Source: an uncultured Methanomassiliicoccales archaeon
Lineage (GTDB): Archaea; Thermoplasmatota; Thermoplasmata; Methanomassiliicoccales; Methanomethylophilaceae
DNA length: 52,889 nucleotides
Direction: 5' to 3'
NCBI GenBank assembly: GCA_949292635.1
Contig: CASEZY010000015.1
Span: forward strand, 1 to 52,889
Part shown: in pieces, positions 1 through 8,481 of the stretch
Layout of the letters: each line of letters opens with the position of its first letter
How positions within the stretch are numbered: position 1 is the first letter of the stretch
Notes under the pieces: model-generated
Told to the model about the DNA's origin: nothing
The model's database searches: none
What the model saw: the letters and a program-made list of their open reading frames with translations, nothing else
Program-made: the position numbers and the translations under genes

Positions 1-133
1 CAGGTGCCGCTGCGGGAGCGGCAGCCGGGGCGGCCGCGGGTGCGGCCTCCTTCTTCTCGGCAACGGGCTTAGCCGCAGGCTCCTGGGCCTTGTCTTTCTT
101 GAAGACACTCTTGATCTTGTCCATTATTCCCAT
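1..133 (-). CDS. Partial CDS, Ala/Pro/Lys-rich N-terminus of unknown protein
   Basis: The reading frame begins MGIMDKIKSVFKKDK and runs off the left edge of the window. A good Shine-Dalgarno sequence (GGAGGAG) lies just before the ATG. After a short basic amphipathic start the sequence becomes a low-complexity Ala/Pro/Lys/Glu linker. It directly follows mvhD on the same strand, so it is probably the next gene of the hdrA-mvhD operon. Only 44 residues are visible, too few to name a family. An Ala/Pro linker of this kind usually joins an anchor to a folded domain, but that domain is outside the window. Confidence 0.55.
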   Translation of the reverse strand, partial: MGIMDKIKSVFKKDKAQEPAAKPVAEKKEAAPAAAPAAAPAAAP

Positions 134-135
134 AT

Positions 136-552
136 TCACTCCTCCTTGACCAGCGGGGTGGGTCCGAGGGCCTTGATGGTGTCCACGAACTCGACAATGG
201 TCTTCTGGAACTTCTCTCCCTCGGAGGCGGAGACCCACTCGAGCTTGAGCCTCTTGGGGTCGAAGCCGTACTGCTCGAGGACCATCCTCAGCAGTGCGAT
301 CCTCCTCCTTGCCCTGTAGTTACCGCCGATGTAGTGGCAGTCGGCAGGGTGGCATCCGAGGACCACGACGCCGTCGGCGCCCTTGGAGAACGCCCTGAGG
401 ATGTGCTCGGGGTCCACACGGGCGGAGCACATGGTCCTGATGATGCGGAAGTTGGTGGGCATCTGCAGCCTGGCCACACCGGCGCCGTCGGCACCGGCGT
501 AGGAGCACCAGTTGCAGCAGAACGCGACGATCCTAGGTTCGAAATCAGCCAT
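136..552 (-). CDS. mvhD: F420-non-reducing hydrogenase iron-sulfur subunit MvhD
   Basis: 138 residues. In methanogens MvhD carries a [2Fe-2S] cluster and passes electrons from the MvhAG hydrogenase to HdrA in the cytoplasmic bifurcating complex. The N-terminal FCCNWCSYAGAD motif is the family signature, and further Cys residues occur in MCSARVDP and LGCHPADCHY. The length is normal for a stand-alone MvhD. The ATG at 552 was chosen over the much longer open frame upstream, because that extension is antisense-like sequence overlapping hdrA. It starts 6 bases after hdrA stops, so the two are co-transcribed and probably co-translated. Confidence 0.93.
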   Translation of the reverse strand: MADFEPRIVAFCCNWCSYAGADGAGVARLQMPTNFRIIRTMCSARVDPEHILRAFSKGADGVVVLGCHPADCHYIGGNYRARRRIALLRMVLEQYGFDPKRLKLEWVSASEGEKFQKTIVEFVDTIKALGPTPLVKEE

Positions 553-557
553 GGTGA

Positions 558-3500
558 TCACTCTCCTCCTACGGGGAAGTCCAGGCAGGCATCGATCTCG
601 GCCTGGATCTGGTTGTTCTTGAATCCCTTCTGCTCCATCGCACCGGAGGGGCAGGCGGCCACACAGCATCCGCATCCCTTGCAGAGACCGGCGTTGACGT
701 TGGAGACGGTGCGTCCGTCCTTCTCGATCAGGGAGATGGCCTTGTACTCGCAGCATCCCTCGCACACACCGCATCCGTCGCAGTAGTTCTCGTTGACGGA
801 GGCGACGATACCCTCGGAGGTGAGGTAGGGCTTGGAGATGATGGTCAGAGCACGGGAGGCGGCTCCGGATCCTTGGGCGATGCACTCGTCCATGTGCTTG
901 GGCCAGTGGGCCAGTCCGGCGACGAAGACACCCTCGGTGGCGAAGTCGACGGGCCTGAGCTTCTGGTGGGCCTCGAAGTAGTAGCCGTCCTTGCTGATGG
1001 GGACCTTGAGCATCTTGGCGATCTCCTCCTTCTCCTCGCGGTCGGGGGTGATACCGTTGCTCAGCACGACGCAGTCCACGGGCACGGAGACGTCCATTCC
1101 CAGGACGGTGTCGTAGGCGGTGACACTGCTGCCGTCGTAGGCGGGCAGGGGCGCGGCCTCGTCGTACCTCAGGAACCTGACGCCGACCTCGGAGGCCTTC
1201 CTGTAGAGCTCCTCGCGGAATCCGTAGGTCCTGATGTCCTTGTGGAAGATGGTCACGTTGGCCATGGGGTCGTTCATCTTGATCTGGATGGCGTTCCTCA
1301 GGGCACCGGTGCAGCACACACGGCTGCAGTAGGACACGGAGTCGTTCCTGGAGCCGACGCACTGGATGAAGGCCACGTTCTTGGCGTTGAACTTGCCGTC
1401 AGCGATGGCCTGCTCGGCCTCGAGGAGGGCCATGACCTTGGGGTCCTTGCCGTAGTTGAACTCGGTGGGCTTGTACGGGGAGGCTCCGACGGCCAGGATG
1501 ACCGCTCCGACCTCGTACTCGGCACCGTCCTTCAGCTGGAGCTTGAAGTTGCCCACGAAGCCGGGGATGTCCTTGACCTCGGTGTTGAGGTGGACGGTGA
1601 TCAGCTTGTTCTCCTGCACCTTCTTGATGAGGGACTGGACGAACTCCTGGGTGTCGATTCCGTTCTCCTTGTGCCTGAAGTTGAGCGCGTTTCCTCCCAG
1701 CTGTCCGGCCCTCTCGACGAGGTGGACGGGGAAGCCCTGGGCTACGATGTCCAGCGCGGTGGTCATACCGGTGATTCCACCGCCGATGACCGCTGCGGCG
1801 TTGGTGACGGGGATCTTGGATCCCTGCAGGGGCTCGAGCAGGCAGGCCTTGGCGATTGCCATCCTGACCAGGTCCTTGGCCTTCTTGGTGGCGGCCTCGG
1901 GCTCGTGCATGTGAATCCAGGAGCACTGGTCGCGGATGTTGGCCATGTTGAACAGGTACTGGTTCAGACCGCCCTCGCGGCATGCGATCCTGAACAGGGG
2001 CTCATGGGTCCTGGGGGTACAGGAGGCGACGACCACACGGTTCAGGTTGTGCTCGGTGATGGCCTCGGAGATGGCCTTCAGGGTGTCCTGGGCGCAGGCG
2101 TACATGGTGGAAGTGGAGTACACCACGTTGGGCAGGCCCTCGGCGTACTTGGCCACGGCGGGAACGTCGACGGTGGCGCCGATGTTGATACCGCACTCGC
2201 AGACCCAGACACCGACCCTGGGCTCCTGTCCGGAGACATCCTTCTCAGGGGGGTACTCCTTGGGGGCGCAGGGCTCGAAGTTGGCGTCCACGATGTAGGC
2301 GCCGGCCTTGGCGGCTGCACCGGAGGACTCCGCGACGGTGGTGGGGATGTCCTTCGGGGCGGAGAACGCACCGGAGACCAGGATACCGGGCCTGGTGGTC
2401 TCCAGGGGGTTGAACACGGAGGTCTCGCAGAATCCATATTCGTTGAGCTCGACTCCCAGGATCTGGGACAGCTTCTCGGCGTCCTCGGGCGGGTTCAGAC
2501 CGATGGACAGGACGACCAGGTCGTAGACCTCGGACTTGGGGTTGCCCTCCTTGTCGGCGAAGTTGACGGCGATCTTTCCGTCGGGCAGCTCGTCCAGGTT
2601 GGAGACGCGGGCTCCCCTGTGCATGTTGATCTCGTACTGGGTCTCGGCCCTCTTGATGTAGGCCTCGAACTCCTTTCCGTAGGACCTGATGTCCATGAAG
2701 TAGATGTCCTCCTGGACGTCGGCGTGCTCCTTGGTGATGATGGCCTGCTTGGTGGCGTACATGCAGCACACGGAGGAGCAGTACTTCTTCCAGTCCTTCT
2801 TCTCGGACCTGGATCCGCAGCACTGGATGAAGGCGATCTTGGCGGGTGCCTCTCCGGTGGAGGGGACCTTGATGTGTCCGTGGTCGGGACCGGAGGCGCA
2901 CATCATCCTCTCGAACTCCATGGAGGTGACCACGTTCTTGTACCTGCCGTAGCCGTACTCGGTGGCGATTCCGGCATTCCACAGCTGGAATCCGGCCGCC
3001 GCGATGATGGAACCGACCTCGAGGACCTCCTCGGTCTCCTTGTCGGTGTAGGAGATGGCTCCCTTCTTACAGGCGGTCTGGCAGAGTCCGCACTTGTCCT
3101 TGAGGATCTTGCGGCAGTAGTTGGGGTCGATCAGGGCGACCCTGGGAACGGCCTGTGCGTGGGGGATGTAGATTGCCTTCCTCGTGGTGAGTCCGTACTC
3201 GAACTCGTCGGGGATGCCCTTGGTGGGGCACTTGGCGATACAGTCACCGCAGCCGGTACACTCGTCGGGGTTGACGTAGCGGGGCTTCTTCTTGACCGTG
3301 ACCTTGAAGTCGCCAGCCTGTCCGTCCACCTTCACGACCTCGGAATAGGTCAGGACGGTGATGTTCGGGTGTCCGGCACAGTCCGCCATCTTAGGGGACA
3401 GAATGCAGGCAGAACAGTCGTTCGTCGGGAAGGTCTTGTCCAGACGGCACATCTTTCCACCGATGGTGGGGTCCTTCTCCACCAGGTAGACGTGGATGTC

Positions 3501-3572
3501 CCTGTCGGCAAGATCCAACGAAGCCTGGATACCCGCGATTCCTCCACCGATAACCAATGCAGATTTCGTCAA
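558..3572 (-). CDS. hdrA: Heterodisulfide reductase subunit A, long form with two Rossmann domains
   Basis: 1004 residues, well above the roughly 650 of classical HdrA. HdrA is the FAD-containing flavin-bifurcating subunit of the heterodisulfide reductase/hydrogenase complex, which couples CoM-S-S-CoB reduction to ferredoxin reduction. The sequence shows a GGGIAG dinucleotide-binding motif at residues 9-14 and a Cys-rich HdrA insert (CSACILSP, about 53-60). [4Fe-4S] motifs lie at about 105-115 and 153-168. A second Rossmann motif (GGGITG, about 600) begins a second HdrA-like half, and two further [4Fe-4S] motifs lie at about 931-942 and 964-974. The start is TTG at 3572, with GGAGGC seven bases upstream. 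mvhD follows at once. No hdrB or hdrC is visible. Confidence 0.93.
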   Translation of the reverse strand: MTKSALVIGGGIAGIQASLDLADRDIHVYLVEKDPTIGGKMCRLDKTFPTNDCSACILSPKMADCAGHPNITVLTYSEVVKVDGQAGDFKVTVKKKPRYVNPDECTGCGDCIAKCPTKGIPDEFEYGLTTRKAIYIPHAQAVPRVALIDPNYCRKILKDKCGLCQTACKKGAISYTDKETEEVLEVGSIIAAAGFQLWNAGIATEYGYGRYKNVVTSMEFERMMCASGPDHGHIKVPSTGEAPAKIAFIQCCGSRSEKKDWKKYCSSVCCMYATKQAIITKEHADVQEDIYFMDIRSYGKEFEAYIKRAETQYEINMHRGARVSNLDELPDGKIAVNFADKEGNPKSEVYDLVVLSIGLNPPEDAEKLSQILGVELNEYGFCETSVFNPLETTRPGILVSGAFSAPKDIPTTVAESSGAAAKAGAYIVDANFEPCAPKEYPPEKDVSGQEPRVGVWVCECGINIGATVDVPAVAKYAEGLPNVVYSTSTMYACAQDTLKAISEAITEHNLNRVVVASCTPRTHEPLFRIACREGGLNQYLFNMANIRDQCSWIHMHEPEAATKKAKDLVRMAIAKACLLEPLQGSKIPVTNAAAVIGGGITGMTTALDIVAQGFPVHLVERAGQLGGNALNFRHKENGIDTQEFVQSLIKKVQENKLITVHLNTEVKDIPGFVGNFKLQLKDGAEYEVGAVILAVGASPYKPTEFNYGKDPKVMALLEAEQAIADGKFNAKNVAFIQCVGSRNDSVSYCSRVCCTGALRNAIQIKMNDPMANVTIFHKDIRTYGFREELYRKASEVGVRFLRYDEAAPLPAYDGSSVTAYDTVLGMDVSVPVDCVVLSNGITPDREEKEEIAKMLKVPISKDGYYFEAHQKLRPVDFATEGVFVAGLAHWPKHMDECIAQGSGAASRALTIISKPYLTSEGIVASVNENYCDGCGVCEGCCEYKAISLIEKDGRTVSNVNAGLCKGCGCCVAACPSGAMEQKGFKNNQIQAEIDACLDFPVGGE

Positions 3573-3588
3573 ACTCTTTGCCTCCTAT

Positions 3589-3606
3589 ATTGTTACATGT
3601 AACAAT
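3589..3606. promoter_or_regulatory. Perfect 18-bp palindrome upstream of hdrA, candidate operator
   Basis: ATTGTTACATGTAACAAT is a perfect palindrome ending 17 bases before the hdrA TTG codon and touching the ribosome-binding region. A TATA-like TTAAAATA on the minus strand lies near 3637. The palindrome therefore sits in the 5' leader or around the start of transcription, where a repressor would act. The bound regulator is unknown. Confidence 0.5.
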
Positions 3607-3931
3607 GTTGGAACGGAACGAAAATGTCTAGGCGGTATTTTAACCGTTTCGACATTACATTGATATACTTCTACCACATTTATTATAGACAAATCGGTTC
3701 GGAGATAAGGAAATCCGAACAATTATTTTTAGGTACTCTGAAAAACACATAGCCAGCATTGTATAGTTGCTGTGTAGGATATCCGAAGTGTTACAGGTAA
3801 TGCTACCACATTTGTAGTAACTAAAAGTCATATATTTCGTATCGGAACGAAACAGTTTGGAGGGCATTACGGCCTATTTCCTAAAAAATGAGGGTCAATC
3901 CTTTAAATCCGCAGGGTCGATTCACAAGGAC
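3607..3931. other. AT-rich divergent intergenic region between hdrA and the RING-like gene
   Basis: No convincing gene. It holds the hdrA promoter, an inverted repeat GTTCGGA...TCCGAAC at 3697-3703/3714-3720, and a direct repeat CTACCACATTT at 3671 and 3803. A TATA-like CTTTAAA at about 3901 lies 25-30 bases before the ATG of the plus-strand gene, consistent with leaderless transcription of that gene. Confidence 0.4.
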
Positions 3932-4441
3932 ATGAACGGGATCGCCCTCGCCACCATCGCAGGACTGTCCGCAGCGGTCTGCGTGCTTGGTACTTTGCGT
4001 GCCCGCAGGACCGCCCGGGAGGCCGCCGAGAGGCGCCGCAGACTGGCAGAGGACACCTCCACCTACTGCTCCGATGACTACCACGCCGACGGGGACTGCG
4101 GGCTGTGCTTCGACCCCATCGGAGGCGAGGAGGTTGCCGTCTGTACATGCGGGAAGGTATATCACCGGACCTGCGCCGAACCCACCGGGGGATGCCCGTA
4201 CTGCGGAGCACCCTTCTCGGAGTTCGGGATCCGGGAGCCCAGGAGCATCACCTGCCCCCGCTGCGGTTCTGTGACGACGGCGGGGATCTGCGACTGCGGA
4301 GCGGTGATGCCCGACTCCAGGGGCCGCTTCCCCTGCCCCTGCGGCGAGGAGCTAAGGATAACGGCGGACAGATGCCCCTCCTGCGGTCGCACCTTCGAGA
4401 AGAAGGTGGTGGCCGCCGACAAACGGTTTATACCGAGATGA
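3932..4441 (+). CDS. Membrane-anchored RING-like (C4HC3 treble-clef) zinc-finger protein
   Basis: 169 residues. One N-terminal transmembrane helix (about 4-20) is followed by a basic helical linker (about 23-40). A cross-brace zinc pattern then reads C56-x2-C59, C71-x-C73, H78-x2-C81 and C88-x2-C91 (CTCGKVYHRTC and CPYCG), which resembles RING or RING-CH fingers. Further ribbon-like Cys pairs lie at 108/111, 120/122, 135/137 and 148/151. The ATG at 3932 is preferred because a TATA-like box lies about 25 bases upstream; a TTG at 3857 would give a longer form. RING fingers recruit E2 enzymes, so a ubiquitin-ligase-like role is possible, given the E2 gene at 47.9-48.4 kb. That role is inference. 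Family membership was judged by motif only. Confidence 0.65.
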   Translation: MNGIALATIAGLSAAVCVLGTLRARRTAREAAERRRRLAEDTSTYCSDDYHADGDCGLCFDPIGGEEVAVCTCGKVYHRTCAEPTGGCPYCGAPFSEFGIREPRSITCPRCGSVTTAGICDCGAVMPDSRGRFPCPCGEELRITADRCPSCGRTFEKKVVAADKRFIPR

Positions 4442-4453
4442 GGTAGCGGTGGC

Positions 4454-4759
4454 ATGACCGTCAAGTCCGTCAGAGGCCGCAGGAGGTACATCGCCTTCGT
4501 CTGCGACCCGTCGTTGGACCGCCCCGGTCTCATATCCCTTCTGAATGAGAGGGCGGGGGAGTCCGCGCCGTACGTGGTCCAATGCTCCGAGGGCTGGTGC
4601 ATACTGAGGTGCACCCCGACGCAATGCGACGATACGATAGCATTGATGTGCTCCGCCGACGGGAGTGCCAGATCACTCAGGACCTCCGGGACCCTCCGCA
4701 CCCTGAGGGCCCGCTATCCCAGGCTTCATGAGCTGCGCCCTCCGCCCAAGCGCAAATGA
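4454..4759 (+). CDS. rnp2: RNase P protein component 2 (Pop5/Rpp14 family)
   Basis: 101 residues. It would bind the RNase P RNA and help mature tRNA 5' ends. The N-terminus (SVRGRRRYIAFVCD) and the C-terminal GTLRTLRARYP segment match the Pop5 pattern, and the length is typical. Its place next to psmA and the exosome genes is the conserved archaeal arrangement. The last 34 bases overlap the 3' end of the opposite-strand Fic gene, which is unusual for a core gene. Confidence 0.82.
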   Translation: MTVKSVRGRRRYIAFVCDPSLDRPGLISLLNERAGESAPYVVQCSEGWCILRCTPTQCDDTIALMCSADGSARSLRTSGTLRTLRARYPRLHELRPPPKRK

Positions 4760-6057
4760 GGCCCTATGGCACCCCTTGCATTCTCCGTATCGACCATATA
4801 GAGACGTTTCTTCCGATCCTTCAGCACCTGTTTCACATAACCCAGATCTTCGAGATGCATCACGTACTTGCGGGCGGTCTGATACACGACACCGTATCTC
4901 TTCTCGATCTCTTTGATCGAGAACAGTACCGGCTCTTGTATATGGTCATAAAGTATCGACGCTTCAATTGCATTCAATCCCGTGTCGTCCCTCAGGAGTT
5001 CCAGCGCACCTCTGCCCTCTTCTGATTTGCGCTTCATATACGCCTGTAGCTCGTCGATGGACCGGCGGATACATTCCAGGTTGAACATTACGAAATATGT
5101 CAGATCCCCTCCGTCATGTTCGGTATACTGATACGCTTTTGCGTATGCGCCACGATGTCTGTAGATATCAGACGAGATCGATGTGAATTCGAATATCCTG
5201 TATCCATTTTTCAAACAGTACCAGTAGAACAAAGTCCGCGCGATACGACCGTTGCCGTCTATGAACGGGTGTATGAATCCGATCATGTAGTGGAGTATGA
5301 TGGCCTTGACGATAGGGTGAAGGAACTGTTCGGAGTCTGTATTGGCGAAACGACAGAGGTCCTCCATCATAGCCGGAACCTCCCTGTGGGAAGGTGGTAC
5401 ATGATATACCTCATCATCTTCGATGGGATTTCCGACAACTACACTGTCATCATCGCGGAAACGACCTTCCCATTGTGCACCATCGCGAAGAGTACCTGAT
5501 GTCATGGTCGAGTGAAGATCCAGGATGAGAGGTATGGAAAGATCTTCATCAACAATCTCTTTCAGCCTCTCCATCGCAAGATAATTGTTCATGATCATAA
5601 GTTCGTCATGATTGCGAGGCTTGGTGCCAGATCTTAACATGCGCTTTGCATCCATCCTAGTGACAGCTGCACCTTCAATCTGACTGGATGCGATGGCCTC
5701 TTCCATCAAAGAGCTCGTTGTGAACCTCTTGGACCCGCCATCGGGCAATCTCGTTTCTATCGCATCCAGCGCTTTCCGATCAAGGTAATATAATGTCTCT
5801 GAAACGCAATCAGGCATGCAGATAGACATTTTGAGCCCGCCTATGTTCACATCTACGGACATACCTAAACGAATGCCTTTCATCACATTCCATACGGCAA
5901 TGCGATCCTTGTCGACATCAATACGATATGACAAGTCTGCCCAGTGAAGATATCTCGCGTTGTACTCATTCACCTTTGCCATCATTTCGGTATCGCACCG
6001 AACATACCTATCGTCTAGGTCTGGGTCATATACAGGCGCATCTTCCATCCGGGCCAT
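4726..6057 (-). CDS. Fic-domain protein with C-terminal winged helix
   Basis: 443 residues. The Fic core motif HPFIDGNGRIAR is complete at about 263-274, so the catalytic His and the phosphate-binding loop are present. An upstream SSQIEG (about 124-129) matches the inhibitory (S/T)xxxE(G/N) helix of self-inhibited class II Fic proteins. The C-terminal part (about 380-430) looks like a winged helix, common in Fic proteins that regulate their own gene. Fic enzymes usually AMPylate target proteins. The ATG at 6057 fits a leaderless start from the AT-rich box about 25 bases upstream. Its base composition is clearly lower in GC than its neighbours, and it interrupts the exosome superoperon, so it was probably acquired. 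Confidence 0.9.
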   Translation of the reverse strand: MARMEDAPVYDPDLDDRYVRCDTEMMAKVNEYNARYLHWADLSYRIDVDKDRIAVWNVMKGIRLGMSVDVNIGGLKMSICMPDCVSETLYYLDRKALDAIETRLPDGGSKRFTTSSLMEEAIASSQIEGAAVTRMDAKRMLRSGTKPRNHDELMIMNNYLAMERLKEIVDEDLSIPLILDLHSTMTSGTLRDGAQWEGRFRDDDSVVVGNPIEDDEVYHVPPSHREVPAMMEDLCRFANTDSEQFLHPIVKAIILHYMIGFIHPFIDGNGRIARTLFYWYCLKNGYRIFEFTSISSDIYRHRGAYAKAYQYTEHDGGDLTYFVMFNLECIRRSIDELQAYMKRKSEEGRGALELLRDDTGLNAIEASILYDHIQEPVLFSIKEIEKRYGVVYQTARKYVMHLEDLGYVKQVLKDRKKRLYMVDTENARGAIGPHLRLGGGRSS

Positions 6058-6338
6058 ACGTAACAATCATGTTATTAATTAAAAACTATTTGCTTTAATT
6101 TAGTAATTCGTGACATTTACAAAAAACCCCCTATTCGTCCAGGGTGAATACCGATAGATGGTCACAAGTCGATGTTCGACAAACTCTGTCTTACCGAACA
6201 GATGATGTCCGCCGACAAGATATGTGCTGGCTATTGTGAAATCGGTGCATTGTTGGGATGAATGTCGCCCTCCATCCCTTACGCGCGTACGCTAAAGGTA
6301 CAAATAGTTCCGTGGTATAGCCCGCGCCGGAGAAGATC
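6058..6338. other. Intergenic region with divergent promoters for the Fic gene and psmA
   Basis: AT-rich next to the Fic start, with TTTTTAATTAAT as its likely TATA region. Near psmA, GTACAAATAG (about 6297) is a plausible TATA box, and GGAG lies six bases before the ATG. No further gene is seen. Confidence 0.4.
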
Positions 6339-7049
6339 ATGCAACCGGGACAAATGGCTTATGACAGGGGAATCACAGTGTTCTCCCCTGACGGAAGGCT
6401 CTTCCAGGTGGAGTACGCCCGCGAGGCGGTCAAGAAGGGAACCACCACCGTCGGACTGAAGTTCGACAACGGCGTGATCCTCATCGTGGACAAGCGCGTC
6501 TCCAGCAGACTCGTGGAGCCCGAGTCCATCGAGAAGATCTACGACATCGACAAGTACATCGGCTGCGCCACCTCCGGACTCGTCGCGGACGCCAGGATTC
6601 TGGTGGACGAGGCCAGGAAGAACGCGCAGGTCCACAGAATCACCTACGGCGAGAACATCACCGTGGGCGCCCTGGTCAAGAAGATCTGCGACATGAAGCA
6701 GAACTACACCCAGTTCGGCGGCGCCAGGCCCTTCGGCACCGCGCTGCTGATGGCTGGCGTGGACGACCTCGGCTGCCACCTCTTCGAGACCGACCCCTCC
6801 GGGGCCCTGGTCGCATACAAGGCAGGCTCCATCGGCGCCGGACGCCCGGCGGTGATGGACATGTTCGAGAAGGAATTCAAGGACGGCATGTCCTTCGAGG
6901 ACGCCATGCTCCTCGGACTGAAGGCCCTCTCGAACGCCATCGAGGAGAAGCTGGACCCCCAGAACGTCGAGTGCGCCGTGGTGGAGAAGGACAAGCCCTT
7001 CAGAAGGCTGTCCGACGACGAGATCGGCGCATTCATCGCAAAGCTCTGA
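6339..7049 (+). CDS. psmA: Proteasome alpha subunit
   Basis: 236 residues, normal length. The N-terminal MAYDRGITVFSPDGRLFQVE segment is the alpha-subunit signature that forms the gating H0 helix. The body follows the Ntn-hydrolase fold without the beta-type propeptide or catalytic Thr. It forms the outer heptameric rings of the 20S proteasome and docks the PAN or Cdc48 unfoldases. It leads the superoperon, with SBDS starting five bases after its stop. Its presence near a ubiquitin-like system is relevant, because archaeal Ubl conjugates can be proteasome substrates in other lineages. Confidence 0.97.
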   Translation: MQPGQMAYDRGITVFSPDGRLFQVEYAREAVKKGTTTVGLKFDNGVILIVDKRVSSRLVEPESIEKIYDIDKYIGCATSGLVADARILVDEARKNAQVHRITYGENITVGALVKKICDMKQNYTQFGGARPFGTALLMAGVDDLGCHLFETDPSGALVAYKAGSIGAGRPAVMDMFEKEFKDGMSFEDAMLLGLKALSNAIEEKLDPQNVECAVVEKDKPFRRLSDDEIGAFIAKL

Positions 7050-7054
7050 GTGAC

Positions 7055-7747
7055 ATGGTAGACCTGGACGACGCCATCGTCGCACGCCTGGAGACCCACG
7101 GCGAGACGTTCGAGATACTGCTGGACCCCGCGGTCACCGACCTGCTGAAGAGCGGGAAGGAGATCGACCTGGCGGAGTACATGGCGGTGGAGGACGTCTT
7201 CAACAACGCCGGCAAGGGCACCCGGCCTCCCGAGGAGAAGATAAGGGAGGCCTTCGGCACCTCCGACATCATGGAGATAGCCCGCAGGATCATCGAGAAG
7301 GGCGAGGTGCAGATAACCGCCGAACAGCGGAAGGAGATGCAGGCGGCGAAGAAACGCCAGGTGGTCACGTACATCGCGGCCAACGCCATCAACCCCCAGA
7401 CCAAGCTGCCCCACCCGCCGCTCAGGATCGAGCTGGCGCTGGACGAGGCCAAGTTCAGGGCGGACCCCTTCAAACCCGTGGAGAAGCAGGTGGAGGAGGC
7501 CATGAAGCTCCTGAAGCCCGTGCTCCCCATCAGGTTCGAGAAGACCAGGGTGGCAATCCGCCTCAAGGGCGACGCCTACGGGAAGTGCTATGACGACATG
7601 ATACACATGGGCGTCATCGAGCGCGAGGAGTGGCAGGCGGACGGGTCGTGGATCGGTGTCATGGAGATACCCGCGGGGCTCATCGACGAGCTCAGGAACA
7701 AACTGAACAGCCGGACCAAAGGCGCTGCCGAGGTCAAGACGCTGTGA
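7055..7747 (+). CDS. SBDS/Sdo1 ribosome maturation protein
   Basis: 230 residues. SBDS proteins help release the anti-association factor aIF6 from the 50S subunit. The N-terminal FYSH-like domain (YMAVEDVFNNAGKGTRPPEE, about 37-56) and the following helices match the family, and the length is typical. The ATG at 7055 immediately follows the psmA stop, and the longer in-frame extension into psmA was rejected. Position between psmA and rrp4 is the classical archaeal order. Confidence 0.95.
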   Translation: MVDLDDAIVARLETHGETFEILLDPAVTDLLKSGKEIDLAEYMAVEDVFNNAGKGTRPPEEKIREAFGTSDIMEIARRIIEKGEVQITAEQRKEMQAAKKRQVVTYIAANAINPQTKLPHPPLRIELALDEAKFRADPFKPVEKQVEEAMKLLKPVLPIRFEKTRVAIRLKGDAYGKCYDDMIHMGVIEREEWQADGSWIGVMEIPAGLIDELRNKLNSRTKGAAEVKTL

Positions 7748-7780
7748 TCATCTTTTCTCACATTCCAGAGAGTGATAGAA

Positions 7781-8479
7781 ATGGACAGAAGGAACGCCAA
7801 ACCCAAGCGCGAACTTGTGCTCCCCGGCGACGTCCTCGACGAGGACGGAGCGAAGGCGGGAGACTACGCATACGCCAGGGAAGGCAAGGTGTACGCCGCC
7901 GTTCTGGGGATAAAGAACGTGTCCCCGCTTGGCGTCGGGGTCATACCGCTGTGGGGCCAGTACATGCCCTCCGCCGGGGACCTCGTGATCGGGATCATAA
8001 ACGACATAGGATCGTCCAACTGGATGGTCGACATCAAGGCGCCCTACCCCGCCCCGCTGCACGTGAACGAGGTTCCGTGGAAGGTGGAGTTCGGCGACAC
8101 ATCAAGGTTCCTCAACATCGGGAACGTGGTGCTGCTGAAGGTGCTCTCAGTGGACGAGAGCAAGAAGATACAGGTGACCATGAACGACTCCGGCCTAAGG
8201 AGGCTGGAGGGCGGCATGCTGGTGGAGATCGCCCATTCCAAGGTCTCCAGAGTCATCGGCAAGAGCGGCTCCATGATACAGCTCCTGAAGGGACTGTCGG
8301 ACTGCAGGATAACCGTCGGTCAGAACGGAAGGATATGGATCGACGGGGACGAGGACAGGGCCGCCGTGGTGGCGGAGGCGATTAAGATGATCGAGGAGAA
8401 CGCCCAGTCCAGCGACCTGACTAACAGGATCAAAGATTTTCTCGAGGCAAGGCTGCCTGCTTACGATGAGGAGGAGTGA
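7781..8479 (+). CDS. rrp4: Exosome complex RNA-binding protein Rrp4
   Basis: 232 residues from the ATG at 7781; a GTG at 7772 would add three. The N-terminal domain starts at [12 protein letters not shown], followed by an S1 domain and a C-terminal KH domain with [15 protein letters not shown] (GxxG loop). Rrp4 forms part of the cap on the Rrp41/Rrp42 hexamer and feeds RNA into the phosphorolytic chamber. GAGTGAT at 7770-7776 acts as the ribosome-binding site for the 7781 start. rrp41 follows with two bases between the genes. Confidence 0.95.
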   Translation: MDRRNAKPKRELVLPGDVLDEDGAKAGDYAYAREGKVYAAVLGIKNVSPLGVGVIPLWGQYMPSAGDLVIGIINDIGSSNWMVDIKAPYPAPLHVNEVPWKVEFGDTSRFLNIGNVVLLKVLSVDESKKIQVTMNDSGLRRLEGGMLVEIAHSKVSRVIGKSGSMIQLLKGLSDCRITVGQNGRIWIDGDEDRAAVVAEAIKMIEENAQSSDLTNRIKDFLEARLPAYDEEE

Positions 8480-8481
8480 GC

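Noticed and set aside
873-3602. 909-residue open frame on the plus strand opposite hdrA
   Set aside because: It is the antisense of a GC-rich, strongly recognised hdrA; its composition (Gly/Val/Asp/Leu-rich) is that of a mirror frame and it has no recognisable motif.
6279-7085. Long minus-strand frame opposite psmA
   Set aside because: Antisense shadow of a conserved proteasome gene; no ribosome-binding site or motif.
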